Shown: piece by piece, positions 51,301 to 62,205 of the stretch
Position numbering within the stretch: position 1 is the first letter of the stretch
How the letters are laid out: the number at the start of each line of letters is the position of its first letter
Assembly: GCA_964247055.1 (NCBI GenBank)
Contig: OZ176051.1
Coordinates: forward strand, 10,044,001 to 10,108,000
Source: Paragordius varius
Taxonomy: Eukaryota > Nematomorpha
Length of the DNA: 64,000 nucleotides
Direction: 5' to 3'
Program-made: the position numbers and the translations under genes
The notes under the pieces: model-generated
Databases searched by the model: none
Seen by the model: the letters and a program-made list of their open reading frames with translations, nothing else
What the model was told of the DNA's origin: nothing

Positions 51301-54300
51301 ATAAAATAGTAATGGAACAAATGGTTATTGGTATGATATAATAATCAAATTTGTTTTAAAAATACTGTAGTTTATTCTTTTGTATAAAATTTTACCTATA
51401 AATTGCAGAGGAGAGCTTACATATTAATGGTAAGTATTTTTGAATAAATAATTTTATCAAAGTTTTATTATGCACTTTACTATATAATACATTTATAAAA
51501 ATTAACTGGAGCGGTTGAAGTTTTATGCATTTTAATGATGGCTTATTTTAAACTATAGTTGAGCAATTCGCACTATAATAGTGTATGGAAAAAAAACAAA
51601 ATATTGAATAAAATAAACAGAGTATATAAAGAAAGGAAAAAATTGTTTATTCAACATTTTGTTGTTTATTCCATATACTAATAATAATTACATTATATGA
51701 TATCACTCTTTCGAGCGGTCATACCCGTAAACTATTTCGCCATAGAACCCTGTCTAAGGCGTCTTCGCGTTTTAGGTTCAGTTTTGCCATGTCCCTCTTA
51801 ACTGTATTTATCCATCGCGTTTTAGGGCGCCCTTTCCCCTCTTGCCTTTCACAATATAATCATCAATCTTTTTACCAATGTAATTATTATCTCTTCTTTC
51901 AACATGTGTAACCATCTTAAACGACTTACCATCATCTTTTGCGTTACCGGTTTGATTTCCGTACTTCCTCTTATGCAGACATTCTTCACCTTGACATTCC
52001 TCGTTAGACTGCACATCAATCTAAACATTCTCATTTCAGTAACCTCAAAGTGCCTCTCTTCTGATTTCTTTATTGCCCATGTCTGTGAGTTGTACATCAT
52101 TGTTGGTTGTACATCAGTACTGTAAATCTTACCCTTTACTTTAGGGTCAATGTTTTTGTCGCACAAAACACTTGAGACCTTTTTATAATTTGCCCAACTA
52201 TTTCGAATTCTTAAATTAATATCAAGTGTTAAAGAATCATTTACTGCTAATATCGCTCGTAAATATTTGCATTCCTCCTGACCTTTTAATACCCACCCTT
52301 CTTCTTGTTCTATTTCTCGTTTTTTCCCGCCAAAATTTATCAGTTCCGTTTTCTTTTTATTAACTTTTAATCCGCATCGTCGTAACACATCAATCCATTT
52401 ACTCACCAATTCTTTTAATTCATGCAACTCGTCGGACAGCACTATTAGGTCGTCTGCATAAAAAAATTAGCAGCCATCATGTTGCCCTACTTCTTTTGAA
52501 ATTTCGTCCATGCATATTATAAAAGTAACGGGCTGATTGCAGACCCCTGATAGACCCCTTCGTTTATTTTAATAGGACCTGATATTCCCTGGTGTGTTTT
52601 AATTTTGGTTTGGTGTGATTCGTACATGCTTTTTAAAATCTGTAACTTTCAAGGACCTTTTTCCGTCTTAAGCTCCACCATATTGTGCTCCGGGGTATTC
52701 TGTCAAATGCCTTTTTAATATCAATACAAATACCATGCAACTCCTTTTTCATTTCTATATGCTTCTCGATTAGCCTTCTTACTGCAATCGGATCAATGGT
52801 GGATTTTCCTGGAATAAAACCAAATTGATTACCCTCTATACTAACCATTTTTCTTATTCTTTTCTCTAGTACTTTCTCAAATAACTTCATTGTATGCGAC
52901 ATCAATCTTATCCCTCTGTAATTATTACAATCATTAATATCTCCTTTACCCTTGAAAATGGGAACAGTGAAACTCTCCTTCCATTCGGTTGGTATCATAC
53001 CTGTAGTAACTACATTTATAAAAATATCCGCAAAAAATTCAATACCTTTCTCTGACAATATTTTCCAACAGTTTATGTTAATATCGTCTGGACCTGCAGC
53101 CTTATTTATTGACATCTCTTCTAAACCAGCCTGGACTTTTTCTTTTGTTATACTTTCAATATGCGCAGATTTAGAATCTGGTGTTTCGGGTAAACTTGTT
53201 TCACTGACGCCCAATTCAAGATCCTGGAAATATTCTCTCCACCTTTTCAATATTTTCGCTTCCTCAACGAGTAATTTGCCTTTTTTATCTTTAATAGCTG
53301 TCGCGTAAGGTTCTTTGTCGAGCAATTTTAAAAACTTTGTTTAGACCTTGCTTACTGTTTAACTCTTCATATAATGATGCCGTCTTTTCTTTTTTGACCA
53401 ATCTTACAAGCCTTTTAAGTTCCTTATTAATCCTTTTATATTTTTCCTTGTCTTCTGCTTGGTGGGTAAACCTCCATTCTCTCGCGATTTCAGAATTATT
53501 TTTTCGTCTTTCAGCCATGCCTCTCTATAAACCTGATTTCTGCCACCTTTCATTCCGCACACCTTAACTCCCGCCTCTCTTATTTTTTTGCCACCTGAGA
53601 CCAAACACTTTCTGGTTCACTGTTCCTGTCTAGTATGCCTACCGTTTCTACAAATCTTTCTTTACTGTTTCTTAGAGAATCTCATTTAATTACATTCGGC
53701 GCTATAAGCTTAGGCTTTTTGGCATTTATTGGTATATCTGTCATATATTTACACATAATTAAATTGTGTTGTGTGCTAATCTGCAGGTTAGGTATCACTT
53801 TGCAGTCCAAAACAAACTTTAAAGACTTTCGTGGTACTAGAATATAATCGATTTGTGACTTCTTATTTCCACTTTCGTAGGTAATTAAGTGGCTATCCCT
53901 TTTAGAAAAAGTATTTGTTATAGCAAAGTTATAAGATTGGAATCTTAATAAAGTAGCCCCTTCTTCATTTATAACCCCGTAACCTTTTCCGCCGTGCCAA
54001 GGCTCAAAACCTCTCCTATTTTGTCCCACGTGCCCATTGAAATCACCACAAAATATAATTTATCTGTCTTTCGTTAATGAAATCATTTCTGCGTCTAACA
54101 AATCATAAAATTTATCTTTCTCCGGTTTAGTTAACCCTATCTGGGGGGCATAAACGCTAAAGATAGTACAAACCCTCTTATTTAACAATAGGTCGACACT
54201 TATAATTTTACTGTCAGCACGTCTAACCTCAATTACTTGATTGGCAAATCTTGGGCACACTATTATGGCGACCCCACTGTAACCATCCTTAGAACCTGAA

Positions 54301-57300
54301 TAAAACATTTTATAATTACCCTCTAACGTCTTAGTACCATTTCCACGGCTGGTCTCCTGAATGCACAAAAAATTTACTTTTTTTACCCTCATAGTTTCAA
54401 CTAAATCATATAACTTACTTTTTAACGAACCAACATTTATACTGGCAAAACACATTATACAACCTTCCTTATCCCTATTGGCCCCTACCTCCGTGCAGCG
54501 ACTGGCCGGGTCTGGCCTGCACGCCTTACAAAAAACTCTCATAAAAAACAAAAATACAATAAATTAGAAGAATAATATAGATGAAAATAAACACTAAAAT
54601 ATATAGTAACTAATATGTAAATGCAACTAAAAAAGAATCAAAAATTTTAACCAAAAATATAATAATAATAAAAAAAAACACAAAAACATACATAAATATA
54701 TATCAAAATAAAATAAAATACGAATCCTAAGAATATTGATTTGGAATATATTATAAAGGTAATTTCGTGCATTTTTTGAATGAATGAGAAAAACTGATAA
54801 AAGATAGAAAAAACTTTGAAAATAAATAAATAGATAACAATAACGTTTTTGAAATTGCCTCAGATGGGTCGAACGCGCGCGCGTAATTGTGTGTTTATTC
54901 CATATACTACTGTGTTGCAAATTGCCCAACTATAGTGTGAAATAAGCTATTAAAATGCATACTGTATGCTTTATAAAAATGCAGAAGCTACAATATTTGA
55001 TGCCGTTTATACATAGGGTGGCGTAAGGAATTAAATAATAATCACAATTTTGTTGACATTTTATATTTTTTCGGTGATCTTTGTCTTATATTACATATGG
55101 CGTTTTCAAAATCATCTATCAAATAGTTATTTTTATTGAGGCTAAACTGAAATACAAGTTTGATATAAATATAGACATATATGTTTAACAGCCATATGTT
55201 TGGTAATGAATTTTTAAACGGTCCAAAAATTTTTAGAAAACGCCCATGTGTCATAGTTAAGTGAAAAGAATCTTTTTCCAATTGAAATATAAGGTCCATG
55301 TAAATGAGCCTGTTGAGCTGGCTCACTAATCGAGATGATTGAGCTTGCCTCATCCTCAAATGGAGAAATTTTTGAGCCTGGTTTCTCCAGGATTAAGGTT
55401 ATTACAAAAGCGATTATCTCGAGAACTGGAAAAAAAATTTGTAATCTGAAAACTGTATTAGCCTAAATAAAGTAAATTTAATCTATATATATATATGGTA
55501 GGTAATGGAATTGAGCATGTATTAAAAAATATTTTCCAGGCCTTAAGCTTTTCGCCATTGTTAAATTTTACTGTATTCATAAAGATGCACGGATATCTAT
55601 TATAAATTAAACTTTATATAAAAACAACATATAAATCGCCTGCAAAGTGTTCTCCCATATTTATAAAAATCTTAAAAATTCCCGCCTGAAAAACTCAATC
55701 ACCTCCTTTAAAAGTATATTTCCAAATCCGGGTAAATGAGCTTGATAAAGCTCATTCACATGGCCCCTATAAGATCATTTTCTACACCAGTTTTTAACAC
55801 CAATGCATTCATGAAATAGTTTGAGTTTTACACAGCGTCCACAAAAAATAACGAAATATATATTCTGATAGGAAAATGTATTCGTATCATGCTGCTTTTG
55901 GTTTTGGCTCATATCGAGTGTAAGATAATTACACTTTTGTGGTAAGTGATCAGAAAATGCATTTGCGCAGATTTTTTAACATATTTTTTTGATAAAAGCT
56001 AGAGGCATCCTTCAAAAAAATCACTAAAATATAACATAAACCGCATAAAAAGTAAAAAAATATTTTCGAAAAAATTTAATTAAATGACTCCGAAAGTCCG
56101 ATGTTCACCGTCTTAACTAATATTGTGATTTTATACAAAAATGCACCAGAATATTTAAGCAAAAAAAATTAATTTTCTGAAGCCATAGAAATGTTCAGCG
56201 TCTATACAGAAAAGGTTTTTATTATGTAAAGCGTTTTAAACCGTTTACATCAGGATAAAAATAGTATAAATATTCAACAAAATTTCGCTAAAAATTGAAT
56301 ATTTAAAAAAATATGCATTTTTTAAATTTTAGGTGATATCTAAATTTAGCATATATTTAAAATTTTTATCACGCGATTTCGCATTTTTGCGCTAAGAGAG
56401 TTATCCCAATTCAGAAGAGCAAAAAATTTGGGGCTTTCGGATATCCCATCTAAAAATTATTTTTTTTTTGAAAATATTGCTTTGCTTTTTATATGTAGTT
56501 TGTGATATATTTTAGTGATACATGGAAGGAAGCTTCTAGCTTTCACCAAAAGTATTATGCAAATTTTGCCATTTTATGATATGGGGGATTTACCACAAAG
56601 TAAATAATTTTCATAAATCACTCGTAACCAAAACCAAAAGCACCAAGATAATCTTATTACATTTTTCTATCAGGATATATCAGGTTATTTTTTCGATTTT
56701 GGACGCAATGTATATACACATATTTTTCTTATTTATAGCTGATGATACCCAAATTATAGGTTGATATTTTCATGTTATTATATATTTCATACATATATAT
56801 TTTATATTTTTTACCTTTGAAAATTCATAACAATAAAGATTATGCCTGAGAATATTGAAAATATTTTTATCTAAGTGGGAGAGTTTAAAGTTATCGGCCA
56901 TAAGAAAATGAAATTGTAACCTTTACTTTTCGTCCATATAGTTATAACTCCAAAATAAATTTCTGAAAAAATGGACCAAAATATGGCTTTAAGAGTAAAT
57001 CGTTGTCTTATATTTTTAAGTATTAGAGCGTCTATATTTAAATTTACAATACTAAACTGTTAAATATTTGTGTACGATTTTTAAGAGAATTTTTTATAAA
57101 CGTATCAAGCTAAAAAAATAACAATATATCAAACTCGCGTCAATTAAACTAAATTTTCACTTGTTAAGATGGGACCAATATTCACTTCTGTCGGAAGACA
57201 ATTTTATGCTGATATTAAAATAATAATGAATAGTTAAAGAGCTTAACTAAAATTCAAAATCTTGATTCAGCACCCCTTTATTGATGCGCTTAAGGCTGGT

Positions 57301-59714
57301 ATACACCCCTTACGATGTTACAAATTGTTATAAATCATTTAAATATATATTAAAAATCAATCTTATAATATTTAGAAACTGCTGCGAACGCCGTGGGTAT
57401 ATTTAATTGAATACATTTTATATTCGTTACAAACAGGAAACTACCTTTAATACAATTTAAATAAGAAAATTACTAAAATTACAAATCCGTTTCATCAAGC
57501 ATTTAAGAATTATTGCATATCTAACTTTGAATGGTGATTAAAAACTATAATTAATTTATTTAATAGAGTGCAGTTAGATTTAATCATAGAAAATTGTTCC
57601 GATATCTGAATAATTGAATATTATTTTACATAGAGATTAAATTATTTGTTGATATTTATATAAATATTTTCCCAAATTTTAAATCTAAAACAATTGTTAC
57701 TATGTTAAAATTGAGAGAATTACGCATTGTATTTATGAAATTTATTAAAAAAAAGCAATGCGTACAAATATAAAAAATATATATTTTAATTTTCGACTTT
57801 TATAGTAAAGTTTTTATCGAAAAAATTTTTTTTAATAAAAGTTACTATGTTGTTGTTGTTGCTGCTAAGATCGGGGTCGATGAATATTAATTCATTCTTC
57901 TTAGATAAAATAACCGGTCTAATTATTGGATAATATATATATATTCAAAAATTTATTGAAAATAATTATTTTGGATTTAAATCCTTTAATTATATTAATT
58001 TTTATTTTTAATTAATATATTATTTAGATAATATAGACACGCAAGACTGTATACATATAACTTATTTGAATGCGTCAAAAATGTTTAAATATTTCTTATT
58101 TTATATGAAACCACCAGTTTAAAAATCAAAAAAATAGGATATATTTTGCATAATGAGCGATAATATCAGTAGCTTTCCGCAGTTATTCTAAAATTCTATT
58201 AGTTTTTATAACAATTTCTAAACTGACAATGTTTTTGAAAAACATATGATTTCACTTATTTTTTATTTAAAAGGAAAAATAAAAGTTGAAAAATAATGAA
58301 AAAATCTAATAAAAATAATTTAGATAATATTTAAATTTTTTCCATGGAATTAAAAAAATTTCTTTAACCAACAATATATATAATATCATATGTTTTCATT
58401 TTTATATTAACAGTAAAACAATACTTTAGGCTTTTTGTCATCCCTTATAATACCTCACAACATTCTATAAAATGCTTTTTAAATTAAAAAAACTGTTTAT
58501 TGCATTTTATTGTGCATTCACTAAAACAGGGGTGTCCAACACAGGGCCCTCCAAAATATTTTTGCTGCCCGCGAGAAATTTCAAGTATACAAAATTTTAC
58601 AAATTTTTTAAACAATTTTCGAAATAAATTTTTCTGAATATGGCAAAGAACTGGGAATTAAAAATATATTGTAGTTTATACAGTCTTATGTTTAAAATGT
58701 AAAAAAAAATTGTTATTTAACCATTTGTGTAGACATCCCTGCTTTTAAATATTAAAGTTAATATAGAAACGCAAACTTACACTTTTACAACTTTTTGCTA
58801 TAATAATAATAATATTTCTTAAGAAAATTGTTGTGCAAAGACTTGAAAATATATTTGCGGGTTCTATCGCTCCAAATGCAAAGTGTTTCCAAATATTTTC
58901 AATTTTTTAAAGCTGAGTGTTTTGTATCAAAAATACCAATTTGCATAACTACATTTTTGATTAAATATTTCGCTATATTTTTAAATAATATTCAATTTAA
59001 AATTTAGTTATAGATGAAATGGGTAATATATGCATATATACAACGGGCTACATAAAAAGCCTGAACCTGATGTTTAAATTTTTAAATTAGAGAGTTTAAT
59101 GATTGGGTAATCGATTCCACGTATAAAATTAATTTATAGCAATTTTGTTGTTTCTTATGGGCTGTAGAGTACCATATTAAAATGATTAAATATTTACATT
59201 AAGTTAAAAAAAATAAAATACAAATTAATTATCCTTTTTACGGAATAATATTGGTGATTGATAACAATACATTATATTTTGGTATGAAATATTTATGATT
59301 AAAAGGTATGAATTCCAAAAAAATATCTGATGGCCTTAAGAAGGTCCCAGAAATAATTTATCAGAAGCATAGCTTGCATTTCTGGCGCCCTGTGCATAAA
59401 TCCGTGGCGCGCCCTCCCCCCCCATGCGACCCCTTGCATTTTAAAAAATAATCAAATTTAAACCGTGGTCATGACTTCTCATAAATGGATTTTTATATGT
59501 GATTTAAAATAATAACCTATAAATACCTATTTTTTTAAAAAATAAATTAATTTTTTTTTAAATCTGGCGCCCCTTCAACTATGGCACCCGGTGCATCCCC
59601 CCCCAGCTACGCTTTTGTAATTTATTAATATATATCATCCATATATTTATATTCAAATTGATTAGATACCATGGAACGTATATCTAAATTCTATATTCCT
59701 TAGCTGAAGCTTGA
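42331..59714 (+). CDS. Gene B: paralogue of gene A, 35 coding exons, about 331 aa
   Basis: Same architecture and order as gene A; the coding sum is 996 nt. Signal peptide MYFMWLYPFILAQ; sequons in exons 2-5 (NNT/NTT, NAT, NVT, NVS); hydrophobic stretch VALGAVIGAAGGLG; Ala/Gln helix; acidic tail ending DTMEPEA. Exon lengths equal those of gene A except exon 16 (36 against 33 nt) and exon 18, whose acceptor survives but is followed four bases on by a mariner element. Because exons are phase-symmetric, skipping exon 18 keeps frame (exon 17 then joins ISHQLQT). Several differences from A are synonymous (ARELMDL in exon 17, CACATGGAG against CATATGGAG in exon 26), suggesting purifying selection. 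Introns carry MITEs and an antisense LINE nested in a MITE. Function is unknown; secretion is inferred from the signal peptide. Confidence 0.83.
42491..43086. mobile_element. MITE of the ACCACTTTTGT family, copy 4 (gene B intron 1)
   Basis: GATATTACCACTTTTGTAGT and GCAAAGGTGGTAATAAT form the ends, with CATATCAGAAACTGGCAAAA and GATATGGAGCATT inside. About 0.6 kb, non-coding. Confidence 0.75.
43501..44373 (+). CDS. Gene B exons 2-10
   Basis: Exons: 2 43501-43536 (36 nt, SFASFQPFNNTT), 3 43592-43618 (27), 4 43645-43683 (39, RDKPYIFVFNVTQ), 5 43715-43737 (23), 6 43808-43898 (91), 7 43965-43979 (15), 8 44043-44060 (18), 9 44143-44151 (9), 10 44209-44373 (165). Lengths and phases are those of gene A throughout. 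Exons 7-10 build the Gly-rich hydrophobic segment piece by piece. Exon 10 lies in a longer open frame that runs back into the intron and should not be called as a separate gene. Confidence 0.85.
44690..44890 (-). mobile_element. Small LINE 3' fragment in a gene B intron
   Basis: On the minus strand, QMRWDMI and EETITLKDLNIAVKDRV resemble the extreme C-terminus of animal non-LTR reverse transcriptases. Short and decayed; limits are approximate. Confidence 0.45.
45678..46548 (+). CDS. Gene B exons 11-15
   Basis: Exons: 11 45678-45692 (15 nt), 12 45718-45771 (54, EDALNQPGPSGVSQNIAT), 13 45800-45829 (30, RNQREMSISE, donor GTAAGT), 14 46488-46499 (12, SDDE), 15 46528-46548 (21, VFQLAQE). All phase 1 and equal in length to gene A. 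Confidence 0.82.
47091..49424 (+). CDS. Gene B exons 16-17 and 19-27 (exon 18 interrupted)
   Basis: Exons: 16 47091-47126 (36 nt), 17 47152-47175 (24), 19 48655-48675 (21), 20 48789-48809 (21), 21 48856-48876 (21), 22 48970-48984 (15), 23 49010-49036 (27), 24 49062-49076 (15), 25 49317-49328 (12), 26 49352-49372 (21), 27 49404-49424 (21). The acceptor corresponding to exon 18 ends at 47256, and a mariner begins at 47262. NIRIPNVIR (exon 23) is identical to gene A; exon 27 reads ELRKMLD. Confidence 0.8.
47262..48464 (-). mobile_element. mariner element with broken transposase, inserted at gene B exon 18
   Basis: About 1.2 kb. The left end CCAGGTGTTTTCATAAG follows a TA; the right end, read inverted, is CAGATTTTTTTTATAAC, an imperfect match. 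The minus strand holds mariner transposase pieces in order. These are an N-terminal helix-turn-helix-like segment (EKTSEKVCRQL, near 48270), the linker LLDDDQLKLIQ (about 47900), a core around MLCFLWDQS (about 47650), INFEDVRKWREEWIPAKF (about 47440-47470) and a C-terminal SGIHILPER (about 47375). Pieces lie in different frames with stops between, so it is dead. It lies four bases after an acceptor that corresponds to gene A exon 18 and has removed that exon from gene B. Confidence 0.85.
49830..51429 (+). CDS. Gene B exons 28-30
   Basis: Three 21-nt phase-1 exons: 28 49830-49850 (DMVTSFD, identical to gene A), 29 51310-51330 (VMEQMVI, identical), 30 51409-51429 (EESLHIN, donor GTAAGT). The intron after exon 30 has been lengthened by a MITE containing an RTE-like LINE in the opposite orientation. 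Confidence 0.8.
51521..54964. mobile_element. TA-type MITE containing the RTE-like LINE
   Basis: About 60 bp at the left (ATGCATTTTAATGATGGCTTATTTTAAACTATAG onward, to GTATGG near 51587) is inverted at the right (about 54898-54964, ending TTAAAATGCATACTG before TA). Next to the left end a second inverted pair (51587-51625 and 51643-51682, both with AACAAAATRTTGAATAAA) makes a hairpin. The right terminus CAGTATGCATTTTAAT equals that of the 3.5-kb palindrome in gene A, so both belong to one transposon family. The left CAGT has decayed to TTTT. Without the LINE the element would be about 250 bp. Confidence 0.7.
51690..54870 (-). mobile_element. RTE-like LINE, nearly full length but frameshifted
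   Basis: Read on the minus strand. An APE-type endonuclease comes first (about 54460-53700; FASINVGSLKSKLYDL, FLCIQET, FYSGSKDGYSGVAII, SQIDYILVPRKS). The reverse transcriptase follows (about 53330-52300; NNYRGIRLMSHTMKLFEKV, NQFGFIPGKST, GICIDIKKAFDRIP, VYQGSAISPLL, FYADDLIVLSDEL). A C-terminal thumb runs to a stop at 51719 (KRDMAKLNLKREDALDRVLW). At least five frame breaks or stops separate the pieces, including one just before YADD and one after VLESYRF. The endonuclease style and C-terminus resemble the RTE clade; the clade call is from memory of motifs. It lies antisense in a gene B intron, inside a MITE. Confidence 0.88.
55924..56611. mobile_element. MITE of the ACCACTTTTGT family, copy 5 (gene B intron)
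   Basis: GATAATTACACTTTTGTGGT at the left, GATTTACCACAAAGTAAAT at the right, with TTTTGCCATTTTATGATATG and CTCCGAAAGTCCGATG inside. Confidence 0.72.
56739..59714 (+). CDS. Gene B exons 31-35 and stop codon
   Basis: Exons, numbered as in gene A: 31 56739-56759 (21 nt, ADDTQII), 32 57376-57396 (21, ETAANAV), 33 58028-58048 (21, DNIDTQD), 34 59008-59022 (15), 35 59666-59677 (12, DTME), 36 59704-59714 (PEA, TGA). All phase 1. Poly(A) signals follow at 59748 and 59760. An hAT-like MITE lies in the intron between exons 33 and 34. Confidence 0.78.
58527..58741. mobile_element. Probable hAT MITE, about 215 bp, in a gene B intron
   Basis: Left CAGGGGTGTCCAACACAGGG and right TGTGTAGACATCCCTG are imperfect inverted repeats of the kind common in hAT elements. 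Flanking duplication is unclear. Confidence 0.5.
59340..59625. other. GC-rich transposon debris in a gene B intron
   Basis: CTGGCGCCCTGTGCATAAAT, runs of C, TGGCACCCGGTGCATCC and CCCAGCTACGCTTTTG resemble the CAGTGGCGTAGCT-type ends of invertebrate transposons. No complete element can be delimited. It ends about 40 bases before exon 35. Confidence 0.45.
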
Positions 59715-59747
59715 ATTCCTTCATAGATGATGATTTAAGCAATTTGT

Positions 59748-59765
59748 AATAAATGTGCTAATAAA
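59748..59765 (+). terminator. Poly(A) signals of gene B
   Basis: Two AATAAA hexamers at 59748 and 59760, 34-46 nt after the TGA of gene B. The second lies in GCTAATAAATTT, which matches the gene A signal. Confidence 0.62.
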
Positions 59766-60073
59766 TTTGATTTAGTTAAATTTTAAACAACGCGATCATT
59801 AATTTTACGTATTACTGTTGTGCATTTAGGGTGACTAAAACTTATGCTAAAAGGAAGTGTTTTATTAAAAACTGAAATTTGTTTAATTTGCAAATTCATT
59901 TACTAATAAAACTTGAGAGAACTAAACGGTGCAACGATTTTGGCCTTAACTTAGAAGTTCTTATAAAAATGTTAATTACTTTCAATGTATAGAATTAAAA
60001 AGATTTTTTTATCAAATAATAGAATATAACCATTAATTATACATCTTTGCTCCAATTTTATATCCATAAAGAG

Positions 60074-61199
60074 CAGGGCTTGGAACCAGTTAAAAAAAGT
60101 GGAACCGGAACCGCTTTGGTTCTCAAGAATTTAAAAAAAGAACCGGGCCGTTCCTGAATTTTTGGAACCGGGGTGGTTCCCGGGGAAATGGAACCGGAGC
60201 CGCGTTGGTTCCTAATAGATTTAGCGGTTCCGGAACCGGTTCTTTACATTGTGAACCGGTTCTTTTCGGTTCCTGACTTTTGGTTAAATAATTTACAAAA
60301 TTAATATTATAATAATACCAAGATAAACAATTATAAATCTAACAATTTATAATAAATTGCCAAAAGTATAGAGAGAGAAATATACTGTAGCATAATAAAT
60401 TAAACAAATATAATAATATTATGGGATGTATTAGTAAAAAGGTATAAATTGAGAGTTAAATTAAGTATGGCATCTAAAAAAAATTTATTTAACTTTAAAA
60501 AATTATTGCACCATAACAATCGCTGGTCAAACTGCTTCTCAGGTCTAAAAATAGAAAATTAAGGGTAAAAAAAACCCTTTCAACGGAGATCTATATACAC
60601 GAACCTATAAACTCGACTTATGACTATGAGCCAAATGGCCCAAAATTCAGAGAGTATTGCTATTATAATATTAGGCGCTTAGTTTTAGGTTTAAAGTTTG
60701 AAGTAGTAATATGTAGTGGTACAATCAAATTTAAATAATAGCATAAAATTTTTTACAGTAATAATCGATATTATACGGACAAAACATAAAAATTTAAAGA
60801 CAATTTTTTTAAAAGACAACTATACTTTTTTAAACCTTAATTTATCCTATAACTATTAATTAATATTGTAAATATATAATTGATTGTATTACAAAATTAC
60901 ATTTCTGTATTATAATTTGTAGATTAAAACAATGAGTTATTTGAAAAAAACAAGATATTTTGAAAAAAGATTTGTTTTATATTTTTTGTCAGTATAATTT
61001 CAATTTTTACTGTATAATAAAAATCATATGGGAACCACTGATTAAGGATGTGGAACCGGAACCGGGTTGGTTCCTAAAAATTTATAAATAGAACCGGGGT
61101 GGTTCCCGAGGAAATGGAATTAGAACCGCGTTGGTTCCATCCCAATGGAGCCTTGTTAAAATCCCAGGAGCCGGGTTCCGGTTCCGGTTCCAAACCCTG
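60074..61199. mobile_element. hAT element with long GGAACC-rich inverted ends
   Basis: Starts CAGGGCTTGGAACC and ends GGTTCCAAACCCTG. Both ends contain several GGAACCGG and GGTGGTTCCCG blocks in inverted arrangement (60074-60270, 61040-61199). AAAGAG flanks both sides, six bases of an expected eight. The AT-rich centre of about 0.77 kb shows no transposase, so it is non-autonomous. Confidence 0.8.
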
Positions 61200-61740
61200 A
61201 AAGAGTATTAAATCCTAAAATTACCATTTGTCATTTAGGTACAGTATGTTCTAAATAAAAAAAGCCGGGAATATATTTTTTAATGTTTAAAAGTAATTAA
61301 AAAATATCGAAATCAGAAAAAATATCAGTCATGAGCATTTTTAAGCAATCATTCAATTAAAATTAACTTGAGCATGAATAGAGCTATAAGAAGGCAGTTT
61401 TAGGGGCGTGGTTACTCAGGGTTACGCCTTTTCTAAAAAAATTATAAAATTTTCAAGCACACCTATAAAGCAAAAGTTAGTATGGTTATTATTGATTGAA
61501 TATATAAATTAAAAGACATAATACACGCTAAATCGCGAAACGGTCAAATACTAATGGTTATTTAAAAACTATAAAATTATAAAACTATTTTTATGACGTC
61601 GAAAAATTCAACTAAAGGGATATTGGATTATGAGGTAATTTAAAAAAATTAGGATTAATACAATAATTTAGACATAAAATATTTTAAAAGTGCTTTTTGT
61701 AAAAACATTTAATAACCTTTTATGTGTATACATATATTAA

Positions 61741-62205
61741 GACTTGGATACAACAGATTTATTTCAGTTCTTCAATACGAATTGGGGTAGTTGCATACCC
61801 ATGCCGGTTTAAAATTAATAAATAAAAGTAGGAATCGATATGGCAAAAGTTTTACTTATATAACATTAATGAACTAAAACATAAAAATTCAATACTTGAT
61901 ATTACTTATTTTAAGGTAAAACCCAAAAAATTTCATTAGCAAAATTTAAAAATAATACAAAATAAATTAGATGCAATTTATATTAAAAATAGCTCTAATT
62001 TTAGCTTTAAAATTAAATAAACTTGCTATAAAAATGTTGTAAAATAAAAATGGCCCCGAAGTAGTTTGTGATGGAACTTTTTTTTCAAAACTGTTTATAG
62101 ATATTTCGGCTTATTTATATAATTTTAATTACAATCGAGGAACAAATTTAAATCCAGACCGTTTCTTTCAGCAGTTTGTCAATAATATTAGCTTAAATTT
62201 AGTCA
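61741..62205. mobile_element. TTAA MITE, right end missing
   Basis: Begins GACTTGGATACAACAGATTT after TTAA and follows the family to about AGCTTAAATTTAGTC, where the final palindrome should start but does not. Confidence 0.7.

Noticed and set aside
52952-53308. 118-codon plus-strand ORF
   Set aside because: Antisense shadow of the LINE reverse transcriptase and linker; no motif of its own. Other plus-strand ORFs at 51904, 53337, 53635 and 54361 are the same.
57845-57885. GTTGTTGTTGTTGCTGCTAAGATCGGGG as a coding or SINE signal
   Set aside because: A short trinucleotide run. The AAGATCGGGGTC tail also occurs near 12950, so it may be a transposon scrap, but no boundaries can be set.
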